Shown here one piece after another: positions 12,604 to 24,720 of a stretch of DNA of 64,000 bases. The notes under the pieces are model-generated. The model saw only the letters and a program-made list of their open reading frames with translations, was not told the origin of the DNA and did not search any database. Position numbers and translations under genes: made by a program. Numbering within the stretch: position 1 is the stretch's first letter; each line of letters starts with the position of its first letter. The stretch is taken from positions 31,608,197-31,672,196 of the forward strand of contig NC_134509.1 of NCBI RefSeq assembly GCF_027942865.1, given 5' to 3'. The stretch is from Odontesthes bonariensis (taxonomy: Eukaryota; Chordata; Actinopteri; Atheriniformes; Atherinopsidae).

Positions 12604-13496
12604 AGTGGAGGTGGTTAGCAAACCCATGACATGCCCCCTTTTTTTTATACATCAATGAACTGATTAATTGAAAGCTAAAGTTGCATCATTCAGTAACTGT
12701 CTGAGAGCAGACATCTACGTCTGAGAGGACATAGCTGAAAGGGCTGTGTGTCATTCATACCATCATGTTCCAAACTTGAGTCATTCCGTGGTGAGAAACC
12801 AACACTAACACACATTGATGAGTGAGAAATGAGTGTGGATGGGTTGTTTTCATTATCTGTGACAAGGGACTTTGAGCAAGAGGAAAATTGGAATCTCACT
12901 CGACATCGACACAGTGTGTGCAGCGGGAGTAGGGAAAATGTGTATCAATAGAGACAGTTGCCAATCACTCAGAGGAAAAAGAAGCAGACTGGCAGGAAGG
13001 GATCTGCTTTTATTGACAGGTGGTGGCTCTTAAAAGAACCATTGTTCGCAGCTGTTTCTGCATAAGAAAACACATTCCCCTCGTTTCACAGATAGCGCAC
13101 CCAGACACAGATGTTTGTAATTTAGTGGTAGAGCAGCAGTGAACAGTTGCCACATGAGGAATGGGTGGAGGTGAAGGAGCGTGTAGCAGTGCAGCCGCTT
13201 GGGGTGCATTCAGTAATAGCTGAGAGGAGCCGGGAGTTATAGTCAATGTGACTACACCAGGAGGTCTGTAAGCTCTGGGACTATGAAATAACATAAAATA
13301 TGCTTCCTCATTTTATCAGCCCCCTGTTATCCACCACTTGCAGATGTACATGTTTTCAGAAAGGATTTTTAGAAGAGTTTGTGCGGTGTGCTGGGACACA
13401 CAAAAGCTTTTCTGCTTTTGTCTGGAAGCCTGTACTGGTTATTTGGCCTATGAAGTGAGTTTACGCAATCGTCATAGCTGAAAAAAAAAAGGATTC
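12604..13496. other. No recognisable gene
   Basis: Intergenic DNA. Open frames of up to 94 codons are present on the minus strand, without recognisable family features. Confidence 0.4.
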
Positions 13497-13575
13497 AGGC
13501 TGTAGCTCAGGAGGAAGAGCACCTTCCAATCGGAAGGGTGGTGGTTCGACTCCTGGCTTTCCTGGGCCACATATC
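13497..13575 (+). repeat. tRNA-like head of a SINE
   Basis: The segment has an A-box-like 'GGCTGTAGCTCAGGAGG', an anticodon-arm-like inverted pair (CTTCCAATCGGAAGG) and a B-box-like 'GGTGGTTCGACTCC'. The spacing matches a tRNA, but it has no proper acceptor stem and continues into unrelated sequence ('CTGGGCCACATATCAGTC'). It is therefore a tRNA-derived SINE head and not a functional tRNA gene. The 3' body is short or lost. Confidence 0.6.
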
Positions 13576-14142
13576 AGTCACTGCTGCTAAATGAGTGGCT
13601 CAGTGTTGGGTTGGACATAATGACTGAGGCAAATGATGACGTGTTCTCTTCGTGAAAAAGCAGTAGTTTGATCCCTTCTGTAGAATGTTGCTTAATGGCA
13701 GCCAGGCTGCTTTCCATGTCTCTGTGAACTATCATGAAAGGCTCACAGGGTACTTTGAGTTTCGCCAGATCAGTCACCAGTTCATTGGAGATGCATTGGC
13801 AGACAAACAAGAAGCTGTCTTCTTTAGACTGCCAGTCACTGCATGCAGGGGCTGGATGCTTGGGTGACAATGGAACAATCTGAGTGCTCTTTTAAATATC
13901 TGAGAGAGAAGTCCAACAGTGGTGCACATAGGCTGTGGGAAAGGGGACGCACCAAGATATGATGTTCAAGCTTTGTTCTCAGTGTATATTCTCCTGTTAG
14001 GAAGAGGGTAGTCAGCAATACAGGGAGCTTAGACTCATGCTGTTTATTACCACAGCCTCCAGGCTTGAAGAATCCAAGATACCCAGTGCCTCCTCCGTGG
14101 TGAAGCAAGTCTACACAGCAGTTATCTCCATTTTCTTCCAAC
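13576..14142. other. No recognisable gene
   Basis: A minus-strand open frame of 98 codons (13574-13870) and the first part of a 152-codon one (13836-14294) lie here. Neither resembles a known protein. The second crosses into the transposon end at 14143, so it is unlikely to be a gene. Confidence 0.4.
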
Positions 14143-14689
14143 CAGGGTTCCTGCGGGGTCTTAAAAAGAGGGCTAGAATTTGGAAATAATACCTTGAAAA
14201 GACTTGAAAAAGTCTTGAATTTTGATATCTGGGTCTTAAAATTTGTGCAGTAACTTCTCCGTATCACATTCTCCTCAAACGTTTCATTTGTCAACTAGGC
14301 TACTATTATTTTGAAAAGCCTAAATAGCGTAGCCTAAATGAAGAGTGGCGGAACCAATCATTGAGAACGCAACGCTGCCCCTACCGCTCCGCCCCGGGTC
14401 CGATCACATTGCTACAGCACTGACACAGACCACAGCAACAAGCCAAGCAGAAGCGTGAAAAATCAAGGCAAATCTCAGGAGAAAACAAGAAAGTTTAACT
14501 TACGCCGTTATGTTGTTTTTTAACATTTGTTTGCTTTTCCTTGCTTCCCATTTCTTGCTGGGATTATGGGGAAATGTAAATGTAATGAAGCGTGGCGCGA
14601 GAAATAATCATTTTGTCACTGGTTAAAAGCTACGGAGCCCTTAAAATGACATGGGAGAGTAAAATAAAACCCAAGGGTTTCTCGTGCTC

Positions 14690-14875
14690 ACGCGAAACTC
14701 TCTCGTGCGCACGCAAAACTATCTCGTTCGCACCTGAAAATTTTCTGGTGGGAACGTGAAACTTTCTCGTGCGCACGCAAAACTATCTCGTTCGCACCTG
14801 AAACTTTCTCGTGCGCACCAGAAACTTTTCTGGTGGGAACGTGAAACTTTTGTCGTGCGCACCAGAAACTTTATG
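14690..14875. repeat. Short-unit tandem array, CTCGTGCGCACG type
   Basis: Three related units of roughly 20-24 bp alternate: CTCGTGCGCACGCAAAACT, ATCTCGTTCGCACCTGAAA and TTTCTGGTGGGAACGTGAAA. They form a GC-rich array of about eight units in otherwise AT-rich DNA. The array is open in one plus-strand frame only because units near multiples of three keep it open. I see no evidence for a protein. Confidence 0.75.
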
Positions 14876-15484
14876 GCACGCGCGCAGACTGCACAAGAAA
14901 ACGTGGCAATTCATGAATTAGTGCGCCTTTATTTCAGTTTAGGACTGCACTATAAAGCAGTGGCGGTTGGTCAATAGAGGGCACTAGAGCGCCGCCCCTC
15001 CCGTGAATAAACCATAACAAATATGAAATTAATTATACATTTGTACATTGCGTTTTTACTCGTGCAGTGGTGTGATAGACTCTGCTGTAGGCTACATGCC
15101 ACTGCCAGCAACCATTAAATGCTTTTGACTTTAATCTAGGCTTGCTTTTTGCTATTGGATATAAAGCCCTCCTCCAGGTGGTCGCCGGTAACACTGGAGT
15201 CTATGAGAGCTAGCAAATTTTTTTACCGCGAACAAGCAGAGGCAGCTTTTCATTGGCGCATGAAAAATTGATTCTAGTTCGCATCTCTGTGCGCCCAGAC
15301 CAATGGCAGAGTTTTCCATATTTTTAATCTTAACGTGATTGGACAATTCATCAAATCAATCACGTCCATCAAGCAAGCATCCGAGGAAGCGCCGGGCTCT
15401 CGGGGAAGAAGACCACAGACAGTAGGATTGCTGCAGAGGTGAGTCTCTGTTGTAGAAATTAGTTGTTGTCCATTTTTCAGTGCA

Positions 15485-15525
15485 GTCAAGTCAAGTCAGC
15501 TTTATTTATATAGCACATTTAAAAA
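15485..15525. repeat. Short LINE-tail-like fragment
   Basis: 'CAAGTCAAGTCAGC' is followed by 'TTTATTTATATAGCACATTT'. This closely resembles the 3' ends of the L2-like LINE copies at 16919 and 43433, which have a CAAAT-type short repeat then TTTATTT(G/A)TATAGCACATTT. It is a minimal fragment of a related tail. Confidence 0.55.
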
Positions 15526-16311
15526 CATCAGAATTGATCCAGTCTTCTACATTAGTCCTCAAAACATTAGACACACCTACCTTTTAATGTGGTCTTTGTT
15601 TTTCCTGAATATTTGTACATTTTGCAATAGAATAGGAAATTCAGAACCATCATCTACTATTATGTTGTGGTTATGGTATAACATGTGATCCATTCTAATT
15701 ACAGTAGCCTATATTTCTTTATCTATCCTGTCCCAAAACTCTTTATTTAAAGGGATAATCCGGAGTAAAATGCACTTTAGGTCAATTTACGGGATGTTGG
15801 GAGTACATACGTTGAGTTGACATCAAAATCATTTAATTCTGATGTGTTTTGAGAATTTTGATTTGACCGTTTTCAGCCAAAAGTCGTTAGCCTGGAGGAG
15901 AGTGGGGCATATGGTATCGCCGCTACAAAACGCTATTTTTACACCTCTTCTACAGCTCCAAACAACATAACACTTACGTGGTAGTGAGTAGAGGGTCCCT
16001 AAATCCAAACAGAAGTGTCCCGAGGTCTTCATGTGGTCGGATAGAGAGTCCAGAATGAATTTAATCAAGCCAGTATCTTTCCGGAAATGTTGCTCCTGCA
16101 GCTGGCATCTTCAGCGTAAAGTCCGTATAGTAGAGCCGAGTGTGGAGTAACACGCTCTGGAAATTCACAATTTCGTTGCCGTTTTTTTTTACAAACATAG
16201 TCCAGTATTTGCCGGTAGGTCTGTGAAATAGGTATTATTTATTTTATAAATGGTCTTAAAAAGGTCTTAAAAAGACTTATATTTGACTTGAAGAAACCTG
16301 TAGGAACCCTG

Positions 16312-16918
16312 CCCAACCGTGCTGCAAGCGCCTCTGGATATTACCGCTTCTCTGCTTGAGGCAGACATGCACACTTGGGGCACGAGGCCTGGGTAGTAAA
16401 AGTAGGCCTTGTGAGGTCAAGGCTAAGACAACCGGGGTGGAGGTCAATATGTACATGACATATTTTATCAAACAGGATGAACAAAGGCAGACACTTCACA
16501 CTAACAAACAAACCCTGGAAGAGTTTCAAAAACTGATCCACAGTTTTAGCTTCTTGAATATTTATGCTGAAGGTTGCACTGGTATTATAGATGGATGCAT
16601 ACTGTGGATGTAGATCAGGTTTGTCCCTCAGGACTGTAGAAGCTCAAGGCAATACATCTATTAAGGTATAGCTTATACTAATTAGAACCACAAGACATGA
16701 AATACAGCCATCAATTACATCTCTTTTCTATGTAAGTGTGTCCAGTGTGTGCATTTACCGTAGATTTGTCCTAAACCAGCATCACTGCTTCTGAGAGCAG
16801 AGTAGCCAGAGCTACAAGGAAGAGATTGTTCAAACAGCTACACTGCAGAGGTTAGGTTGCAGTTGAGTGCTGGGACACTGCAAGCCATACAGCTTAATTT
16901 CATAGGCTGATGGTCTCA
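16312..16918. other. No recognisable feature
   Basis: A spacer between the composite DNA transposon and the L2-like LINE. An 85-codon plus-strand frame (16356-16613) has no recognisable similarity. Confidence 0.4.
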
Positions 16919-17114
16919 CATCAAATCAAATCAAATTTATTTGTATAGCACATTTCATGTACAAACAATTCAAAGTGCTTTACATAAAATAAAAGCATTG
17001 CAGCAGGGAGTGCAAGAAGCATTAAAAATACATAAAATAATATAAAGAGAAACAAATAAAATCATTTAAATGAATTTAAAATCAGGCAACAGTCTAGATA
17101 AGTTAAAAGATATT

Positions 17115-19751
17115 TCATGCATAGACACATGAGAAAAGAAATGTTTTTAACCTGGATTTAAAAATGTCTACATTTGGTGAAAGTTTAATCTCCACTGGCA
17201 GTTTGTTCCACTTGTTTGCAGCATAACAGCTAAATGCTGCTTCTCCCTGTTTAGTCTGGACTCTGGACTGGACCAGCTGACCTGAGTCCTTGGATCTAAG
17301 AGCTCTGCTGGGTTTATATTCTCTGAACATATCACTGATGTATTTTGGGCCTAAACCGTTCTGGGATTTGTAAACCATCAGCAGGCTTTTAAAATCTATT
17401 CTGTGACTGACTGGAAGCCAGTGTAAAAATTTTAAAACTGGTGTGATGTGTTCAGATCTCTTAGTCCGGGTTAAAACTCTAGCAGCAGCGTTCTGGATGA
17501 GCTGCAGATGTTTAATGCTCTTTTTGGGAAGTCCAGTTAAAAGAGCGTTACAGTAATCGAGTCTACTGGAGATGAATGCATGGATGAGTTTCTCCTGATC
17601 TTTTTGGGAGAGGAAACCTTTAATTCTGTTGATGTTTCTGAGGTGGTAAAAAGCTGCCTTGGTGACAGCTTTGATGTGGCTGCTGAAAGTCAGATCTGAG
17701 TCTATCAACACTCCGAGGTTACGAACTTGGTCAGTGATTGTAAGGTCCCGAGTCTCAAGATATTTACCAATGCTGACCCTCTTCTCTTTTCTACCAAACA
17801 GAATGATCTCAGTTTTGTCTTCATTTAATTGTAGAAAATTCTCTCTCATCCAGGTGTTTACTTCCTCCAGACACTGACACAGTACGTCTGCTGGGCTGCA
17901 GTCGTCCGGTGACAGAGACACATAAAGTTGTGTATCGTCTGCATAACTGTGATAATTGATGTTAAAATTCTGCAACATCTGACCCAAAGGGAGCATATAC
18001 AAGTTAAACAGAAGAGGTCCAAGAATTGACCCCTGGGGGACTCCACAAGTCATGGCCACTCGCTCAGATTCATAGCTGCCAATTGTAACAAAATAACTCC
18101 GGCCTTCTAAGTAGGACCTGAACCAGTTAAGGACCGCTCCAGAAAGTCCAACCCAGTTTTCCAGCCTGTGCAACAGGATTCTGTGATCTACAGTATCAAA
18201 CGCAGCCCTGAGGTCCAACAGAACCAGGACTGAAACATAACCAGAATCAGTATTCAACCTGATGTCGTTTAACACTTTGACCAGAGCTGTTTCAGTGCTG
18301 TGATGACGTCTGAAGCCTGATTGAAACTTATCAAGACTTCCACTTTCATTCAGAAAGTCGTTGAGCTGGTTAAATACAACTTTCTCAATAATCTTGGATA
18401 TAAAAGAGAGATTAGAGATAGGTCTGTAGTTGTTCATCATAGAGGCATCTAGAGTTCTCTTCTTTAGGAGTGGCTTAATGGCAGCTGTCTTTAGTGACTT
18501 GGGAAAAATGCCTGATGCCAGTGAGCTGTTAACTATTTGTAGGAGATCACTTTCTACTGAGGTAAAAACAGTTTTTAAAAAGTCAAATGGTATTATGTCC
18601 AGAGAACAAGTTGTTGATTTCAGCTGCCGAACTGTTTCCTCTAGGATTTTTAAATTAACAATATTAAATTGTGACATAACGTCAGAGTTATTTCTAGGTT
18701 TTAGACACAGATTAGTTTTCTTGTTTGTCTGTGTTGCGTTAATGTTTTGTCTAATTGTTTTGATTTTTTGGCTAAAAAAGTTGGCAAATTCGTTGCATTT
18801 CTCAGTGGAGAGGAGGTCTGGGTTTGACTGTTTAGGAGGATTTGTGAGTTTTTCAACCATAGCAAACAGAGTTGGAGAATTGTTGACATTCTTATTAATC
18901 ATTTCAGATAAATGCAGCTGTCTGGCCTTGCACAGCTCATTGTTATAACTACGCAGGCTTTCTTTGTATAGCTCATAGTGAATCTGAAGCTTTGTTTTCC
19001 TCCATTTACGTTCAGCTTTCCTGCATTCTCTTTTCAGATTTTTGACCGTAGTGGTGTTTCTCCATGGGGTTTTCTGTTTGATCAAGGTGCTCTTGATTCT
19101 TATCGGTGCAACAGCTTCCATTACATTCAAAATTGTCAAGTTAAAATGACCCAGCATTCCTTCAACCGACTCTGCGCTCATTGTTGGTAACATAACTATG
19201 GCCTCCCTAAACTGAGCACTTGTTTTCTCATTGATGTACCTCTTTTTAACTGAGAAGCTGGTTGATTGAACATTCTGAGTAATATGTAAATCAAATAAAA
19301 TACAAAAATGGTCAGACAAGGCCAAATCAGTAACAACAACAGAAGAAATATCAACACCTTTAGAAATGACCAGGTCCAGAATGTGACCTCGAAGGTGGAT
19401 TGGTTCTGTTACATGCTGCCACAAACCAAACATGTCCAGCACAGAAGAAAATTCTTTGGCAGTACCATCCGTCATATTATCCATGTGAATGTTAAAATCC
19501 CCGGTCAAGATAAAATGGTTAAAATCAGTCGAAATAACAGACAATAATTCAGAAAAATCATCAATAAAACTTGCACAGTATCCTGGAGATCTGTAAATGA
19601 TTAAGAACAGGATTTTAGGAACACCCTTTAAAATAAAACTCAGATATTCAAAAGAAGTGAATTCCCCAAATGAGATATCTTTACACTGGAATGTATCTTT
19701 AAATAAGGCAGCCTCCCCCCCACCTTTCCTCCCATTTCGGCATTTATCCAT
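17115..19751 (-). pseudogene. LINE ORF2: endonuclease-reverse transcriptase, upstream nonsense codon
   Basis: An 878-codon open stretch encodes most of a LINE ORF2 protein, which would nick target DNA and copy the element RNA into it. The APE-type endonuclease part shows GDFNIH at residues 84-89 and LSDHF at about 145-149. The reverse transcriptase shows DLRAAFDTVDH near residue 512 and the catalytic YADD near 600. The C-terminal 'LIQNAAARVLTRTKR...LHWLPV' region typical of this clade follows. The true frame continues upstream of the first methionine (19751) with 'LLNIRSLSNKS' and 'LFLTET', but a TAG at 19812-19814 replaces the tryptophan expected after TET. The protein therefore lacks its normal start and this copy is broken. 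It sits between the ORF1 remains and the 3' tail of the same element. Confidence 0.85.
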
Positions 19752-20111
19752 AAAACTAAAGTTTGGGGGGGCTGCTTCATTAAGAACAGTAGCACTTGTG
19801 CTCTCTGTTAACTATGTTTCTGTCAGAAAAAGAAAATCTAAATTGTGTGAAATTATGAAGTCATTAACTAACAGTGACTTATTGGACAGAGATCTAATAT
19901 TAAGTAAGGCTAGCTTTGTGGAGTTTACACTGGTCTCTGTTGTAGTCTGAGTTGTACGTGGTACCGTTAACAGATTAGATAGATTCACCCAGCAGGTTGA
20001 CTGTTTTCGATTCCTTTTTTTACTAACTAATACAGGAATCCTATTGGGTCCCAGCTTGTTCTCAGAACAGCTGTCAGAAGTCGGACTTCTGTAGCAGGGA
20101 CCCTGAACACA

Positions 20112-21736
20112 TCATGGCATGGTATCTTTGGTTTGAACAGTGCTATCTTTGTTTTGAACTCTGGGTGTTGTGCTGCTCCTTGAACATCCTGAACATCCTG
20201 CACCCCCCCCTGTGTCCTGCTCTGCCAGGACAGATGATATAAGAGGAGGAGGAGGGGGTGCCCTGCGTTTCTCGGTTGATGGTGGTCGCTGGAGTCCTGG
20301 CTGGGATAGAGACATCCTTTTGAGACCTTGGGTGATGTGGAGTAAAGGGTCTGGTGAGGGAGGAGGGCTGGGGGTTGTTCGCCTCGCTGCGATGTCCTTC
20401 AGTCTAATCTGTACAGTCATGTTTGGGTTTGCCGTCCCAACAGCATGACGTAAATGTGCACCAAGTAATCTGCATCCAGTTCGATTGGGATGCACGCCAT
20501 CAGGTCTGAAACGCTCCTTACAGTTCCAAAAGATATTAAAGTTATCAATGAACTTAATCCCATGGGCGATGCATGCATTTGACAACCATGTGTTCAGGCC
20601 AAGAAGTCTGCTGAAAAGTTAAATTCCTTTACCCACAGCAGGAATGGGGCCAGAAATGGAGACCCGGTGTGCTCCATAGTGACACAGTCTCTCAAACAGC
20701 AGAGAAAAGTCTTTCTTCAGGATCTCAGTGCCAGTCTTCCTTCTCAGAATATCAAAAGACCCTGTGTGGACAATGATCCTCGTGCCATCTGGATGAGTAG
20801 ACAGAATGGTCGGCAAAATATCTATCAGTTCCCTGATTGATGTATCAGAAAAAGTTATATTTTCCGTCTTTGCCATTCTGACATGCTGTGTTGTAGAGTC
20901 CCCGATTAGAATGGTGTCTATTCCTTTTTTGTGTGGAGGTGTCGATCGCTTCTGTAGTCCTCACCTTGGTTGTGGGATTTGGGCTTCTCCTGATGATCTG
21001 GTTAGCCCTAGGCTGAGGTTTGGGGCCATTTCTCTTGTTTGTCTTCATGTTTGGGTTACATTCATCATCACACACTCTATTTTGAGTCAACGGATCGTAT
21101 CTATTATGCAATAGAACTTCAGGTGGCGGAGTGAGTGCTGGAGGTTTAGGTTTCGTGCTGGATTTACCTCTCCAACGGACAACATGAGACCAGATCCTGG
21201 CTGGGGTTGATGACTTTGGTTTGGAACCAACACTGTTCCAGTGGGAGATATCAGTCGGACCGTCCGGTTTGGAAGTTTCACCAGATATTCCAGTGTCATT
21301 TGGACAGATCCAGGGAAGTGTGTCAGCCAGGGCTGCAGAATGAGATTCCACATCAGCTGTGATCCCGTGTAGAAATATCTGAGTTAGTCTTTTGGCACTG
21401 TGGAGCCTCCACAGCCTGCACAGGAGCTATAATAGAGTCAATAAATTATTCGTTGTTACGAATGTCTTGCAGCGTTTCAATCCTCTTCTGGAGCTGTGCT
21501 ACCTTCGCAAAGAGTTGCTCACACTGTGTGCAGCTCACTGATACTGCAGGGTTAGGAGACATTTTTTCTGTCCGATTCTCTTTGTAAACAGGAGGGCTAA
21601 TACCGTTTACAAATATACAATTAAAAGAAAAAGAATAAAAGAATAAAATTATATCCAAGACTTGTGGAAAGAAGTAGAATGATTTAAAAGCGAATAAAGC
21701 AATAAGCAGCAGGAGGAAGCAGAGACACGTCTGCAC
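20112..21736 (-). pseudogene. LINE ORF1 remains: coiled coil and SGNH-esterase-like
   Basis: Three minus-strand frames in order look like one broken ORF1. First comes an N-terminal segment (21446-21622 from MSPNPAVS) with heptad-like 'LFAKVAQLQKRIETLQ', which ends in a stop after DIRNNE. Next is a basic, proline-rich middle part (20845-21351) with 'WSHVVRWRGK'. Then comes an esterase-like part (20619-20876 and 20112-20585) with 'IIVHTGSFDI', 'ISGPIPAVGKG' and 'FRPDGVHPNRTGCRLL', the block holding the DGVHPN histidine motif of SGNH hydrolases. The expected role in the L2/CR1 clade is an RNA-binding or membrane-related accessory protein. Stops and frameshifts separate the parts. Confidence 0.7.
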
Positions 21737-24444
21737 TCTTCAGAAGCAGGAAGACGTCCTGCTTGACCCTGGAGTTTTAAAACAGGCACATCATTTCCCC
21801 ATAAAGAATGTAGAAATTATTCAAACAGGGAGAGAAAATGTGTAAAAAAAAAAGCCTATGGCCATAGCATGTGCCACCTCTGCTTGACTTAAATATTGAA
21901 TATTTTGGGAACTAATTTAGCCGTTGAGCAGCAAATGTAAATCATTATTATCGTCATCTTTGATGCTTTACATTAAAGGATAACAAATTCTGATCAGAAC
22001 ACTCACAATACAAGCTTGAATGATGAACCCAGAGTCCACCTTCACTGAAGGCAATCCAGGTTTTGAGCAGATCTTTGCTGCTCTTCCTGATTAAAAAAAA
22101 ATCAGATGTACACTACCACAAGAAAAAAGATAAATCTGTATTAATACACTCAGCAGCATTGTGAGCACAGCGTCCACAAGACTGTGTTTTTCTCCCATAT
22201 CCATTTGCTAGGGACAAACAGCAGGAGCTTCAAATAGCAGGCTTCTGTTTCTCCAACCACACCACTGCTCATTGTTAGTCACAGGCTGTTGCTGGATTCA
22301 TGTGAAATGTATGTGTGTGTAGGAAATGAATACATAATTGTGTAGATGTTGCTGCACCATAGAACACTGGTGCTCCACTACTTCAGAGTTGGGTGATATT
22401 TTGGGCCCTTTCAAGTAAAACAAGGCCTGAGAATTGTCCTAAACGGCACTCTGGGAGTTTTCTAGGGGCTTCTAGTAATGATAGCTAAATAAGGCCTCTT
22501 GAAGCACTGAAGCTTTACAGCCAATTTATTTAAAAAAGTTAGTTTCTCAAGGCTTTGAATGACCAGTCATGCCACTGGCTGATTAATATGGCTTTGAGGA
22601 GAACATTGTGCAATATTTCCTTAACAGTTTAACTTTTAATCCACTGTCATCAACAAACAATCCACAGGGCACCATCTTCCAACGCAGATAATGACACTCC
22701 AAACATAGAAAGTAAATGTGGCCTATATAAAACGCCCTAATTCTCCCTTTTGAATTTATTTAGACTGTGCAACTGAGGGCTCTTTCTCTCATTTGCACAC
22801 AAATGCACGGCAGCCCAGCATGTTTTTTTTTTTTTTTTTTTTTCTCTCCAACCAGCTCAGAGCAGACACACAAGCAGTCTGGGAATGGCTTTGCGGGGCC
22901 ATAGCACTCGACTGCAGATAAAGAGCGTTAGACTGATTAATGATGCCTCACAGCTGTGTTAATCAGACTCACCTGGCACTGTTCCCTGACGGTGTTCCCC
23001 ACCTGTCTGCCCTGCAGCTGAGCCAAGACCACACCCACCACAAACCTGTGTATTTCCTTTCATTTGCAGTTTATTTGTAGTGTTTTCAAATTAAACATAA
23101 GCTTTTAAGAAAAGTAAATGGATGAGGAAATCCCCCATGTAAATCGCAAGACTCAAATTTTTGTGTCTTTCAATTGTGTGTCTCTACTGGAATTGACATG
23201 GATCAAGTGATTTCTGGGAGAACGATACAAACTTTGAACTGGGGCTTTATCTGAAATTGCCTTTCCAGCAAGCACACATTTTTGAGCTTCAGTTCACTTT
23301 CAGGCCTCAACCTCCACACTTCCTGTTCATTTTCACTTTTTCAATTACATAAAAACAAGAAATGACCTCTAAGCTTTCTCTAGGTTTATAGGTCATTTTA
23401 CAGATTTATTTTGCTTGTCACAGGGAAAGGCAGCTGCTAAGAGGATGTCATTATGAAGTTATTTTTTTTATTTTTATAAAGCTTTGAAGTTTGCATCACC
23501 TCGTCATGAAGGAGGATTTTGACAGTATGGGCTGACAGCTGGGCAAACATTAGCCAAAATTGAGAGCTCAAATTTCTTCTGGGGCTCAAAATTTTGCAGG
23601 GTGCTCCTCTCATTCAGTCTCGTTCTAAAATAAAAACTGAACAAATAAAAACAATGGTATTCTTGCTTAAACTGTTAAAAAGAAACTAAATTATTCACAG
23701 TAACAGAAATCTTGATTCCACAAACTGTTCTTTCTTCCCTTTTGGTCAAAATGTTTGTGATTGATCTTTAAGACACAAAATAAAACGCATTTAAAGTCAA
23801 AAGATCATGCACAATGATGGTTTTAACCAATTCTCATTGGTCTATATACATCAGGCAGCAAGCAAACTTCCCAACACAAAATGTTCAACTTTTTTCCTTT
23901 GGCCCGAGTAATTCTTTCTCCAAAAAATTCTGCCCAGGGAAGAATTTTATTTGTTCACTATACAGATTCATTTACCTAAAATAGTTTGCCATGTGTTAAC
24001 ACCTTGGCAGGAAGGCAGAACAAAAGGGGCATCTCACTTACCAGTGTGAAGCAAATAACATCTGCTTTCAAGGATCTGACGCTACGCCAGCAACGCCTTG
24101 TGTTCTGGAAATTCTGTTCACGTGTTAATAAAGTTGTGTCCAAATCACAGTATGGTGGCAGTGCAAGTGCTGTCTCGAAGCAATACTTATTTTCTTTGAT
24201 GAATGGACTGCTTACATTGCCGAACTGTAATGGAATCACTGGGAAGTGGGTTAGGCTGATGGCTGACCTTCACAACTTTAAAATCACAACACAGAGTCTT
24301 GCATAGCCAGTTCAATCATCAGAACAGTACAAGTGGTGGAGAATGGTCTGGCTGCACTGCCTTAACATACGCAGATGCAAATACATTGTGGATTGTTCAT
24401 GTTTCTTTAAACCAATCACAGCTGTAATGGACGGTGCTAAACTA

Positions 24445-24720
24445 AGGCTACGGCTACACGAAAACGAAACGAGTTTTTTTTTTAAAACGGGTACGAAAAT
24501 TCTTGCAACCACACGGCAACGCTGCTGTAAAGACTCAGGTCCAGACGAAAACGGATGAAAACGATGAAGTACACACGCCACTGTGTCACGCCACGCTGTG
24601 AGACAATAGAGAAGTCTCACAGCGTCAACGTTTGACTGACGCCAAAACGTTTTCGCTGTAACAACGGAAACGAAACGACCTCGTTTTCAAATCTTCCCAC
24701 TCTGGAACCCGTTTTGGTAG
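24445..24720. repeat. MITE-like repeat with CGAAAACGAAACG motifs
   Basis: The left part begins 'GGCTACGGCTACACGAAAAC' and is followed by 'GAAACGAGTTTTTT'. The right part holds 'GGAAACGAAACGACCTCGTT' and 'CCCGTTTTGG'. Both halves are rich in CGAAACGA / TCGTTTTC inverted motifs and CpG-rich against an AT-rich background. This fits a small non-autonomous DNA transposon, but the exact ends and target duplication could not be fixed. Confidence 0.45.

Larger units (their letters stand above)
14143..16311. mobile_element. Composite DNA transposon with hAT-like ends
   Basis: The left end starts CAGGGTTCCTGCGGGGTC at 14143 and leads into a run of 'TCTTAAAAAG' motifs. The right end finishes with CCTGTAGGAACCCTG at 16311 and is preceded by 'GGTCTTAAAAAGG'. 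The termini are thus inverted and imperfect, with conserved CAGGGTTCCT, a form I associate with dispersed fish hAT-type elements. The interior is patchwork: a tandem block (14690-14875), a segment at 14957 beginning CAGTGGCGGTTGGTCAATAG that looks like the end of another element, a short LINE-tail-like piece (15485-15525), and a block from 15750 beginning AAGGGATAATCCGGAGT that I recall as a repeat in fish. No intact transposase and no clean 8-bp target duplication were seen. Confidence 0.5.
16919..21783 (-). mobile_element. Near full-length L2-like LINE retrotransposon (defective)
   Basis: A minus-strand non-LTR retrotransposon of about 4.9 kb. It begins near 21783 with a short 5' UTR and an ORF1 region. 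The second reading frame carries endonuclease and reverse transcriptase. It ends with a short 3' UTR whose last bases, read on plus, are a run of CAAAT-type repeats followed by TTTATTTGTATAGCACATTT. Both reading frames are interrupted, so this copy cannot supply its own proteins. A 5'-truncated copy of the same family lies at 43433-43749 inside gtpbp1. The L2 assignment rests on the endonuclease/RT style, the esterase-like ORF1 and the short repeat tail. The 5' boundary is estimated. Confidence 0.85.

Noticed and set aside
13497-13575. Functional tRNA gene
   Set aside because: The A and B boxes are recognisable, but the acceptor stem does not pair and the sequence runs on as in a SINE, so it was called a tRNA-derived repeat head.
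14756-14977. 73-codon ORF with repeated KLSRAH units as a repeat protein
   Set aside because: The repeat units are a DNA tandem array inside a transposon. The open frame is a by-product of the unit length.
18430-18948. 172-codon plus-strand ORF
   Set aside because: It is antisense to the LINE reverse transcriptase, and a frame shadow is the likely cause.
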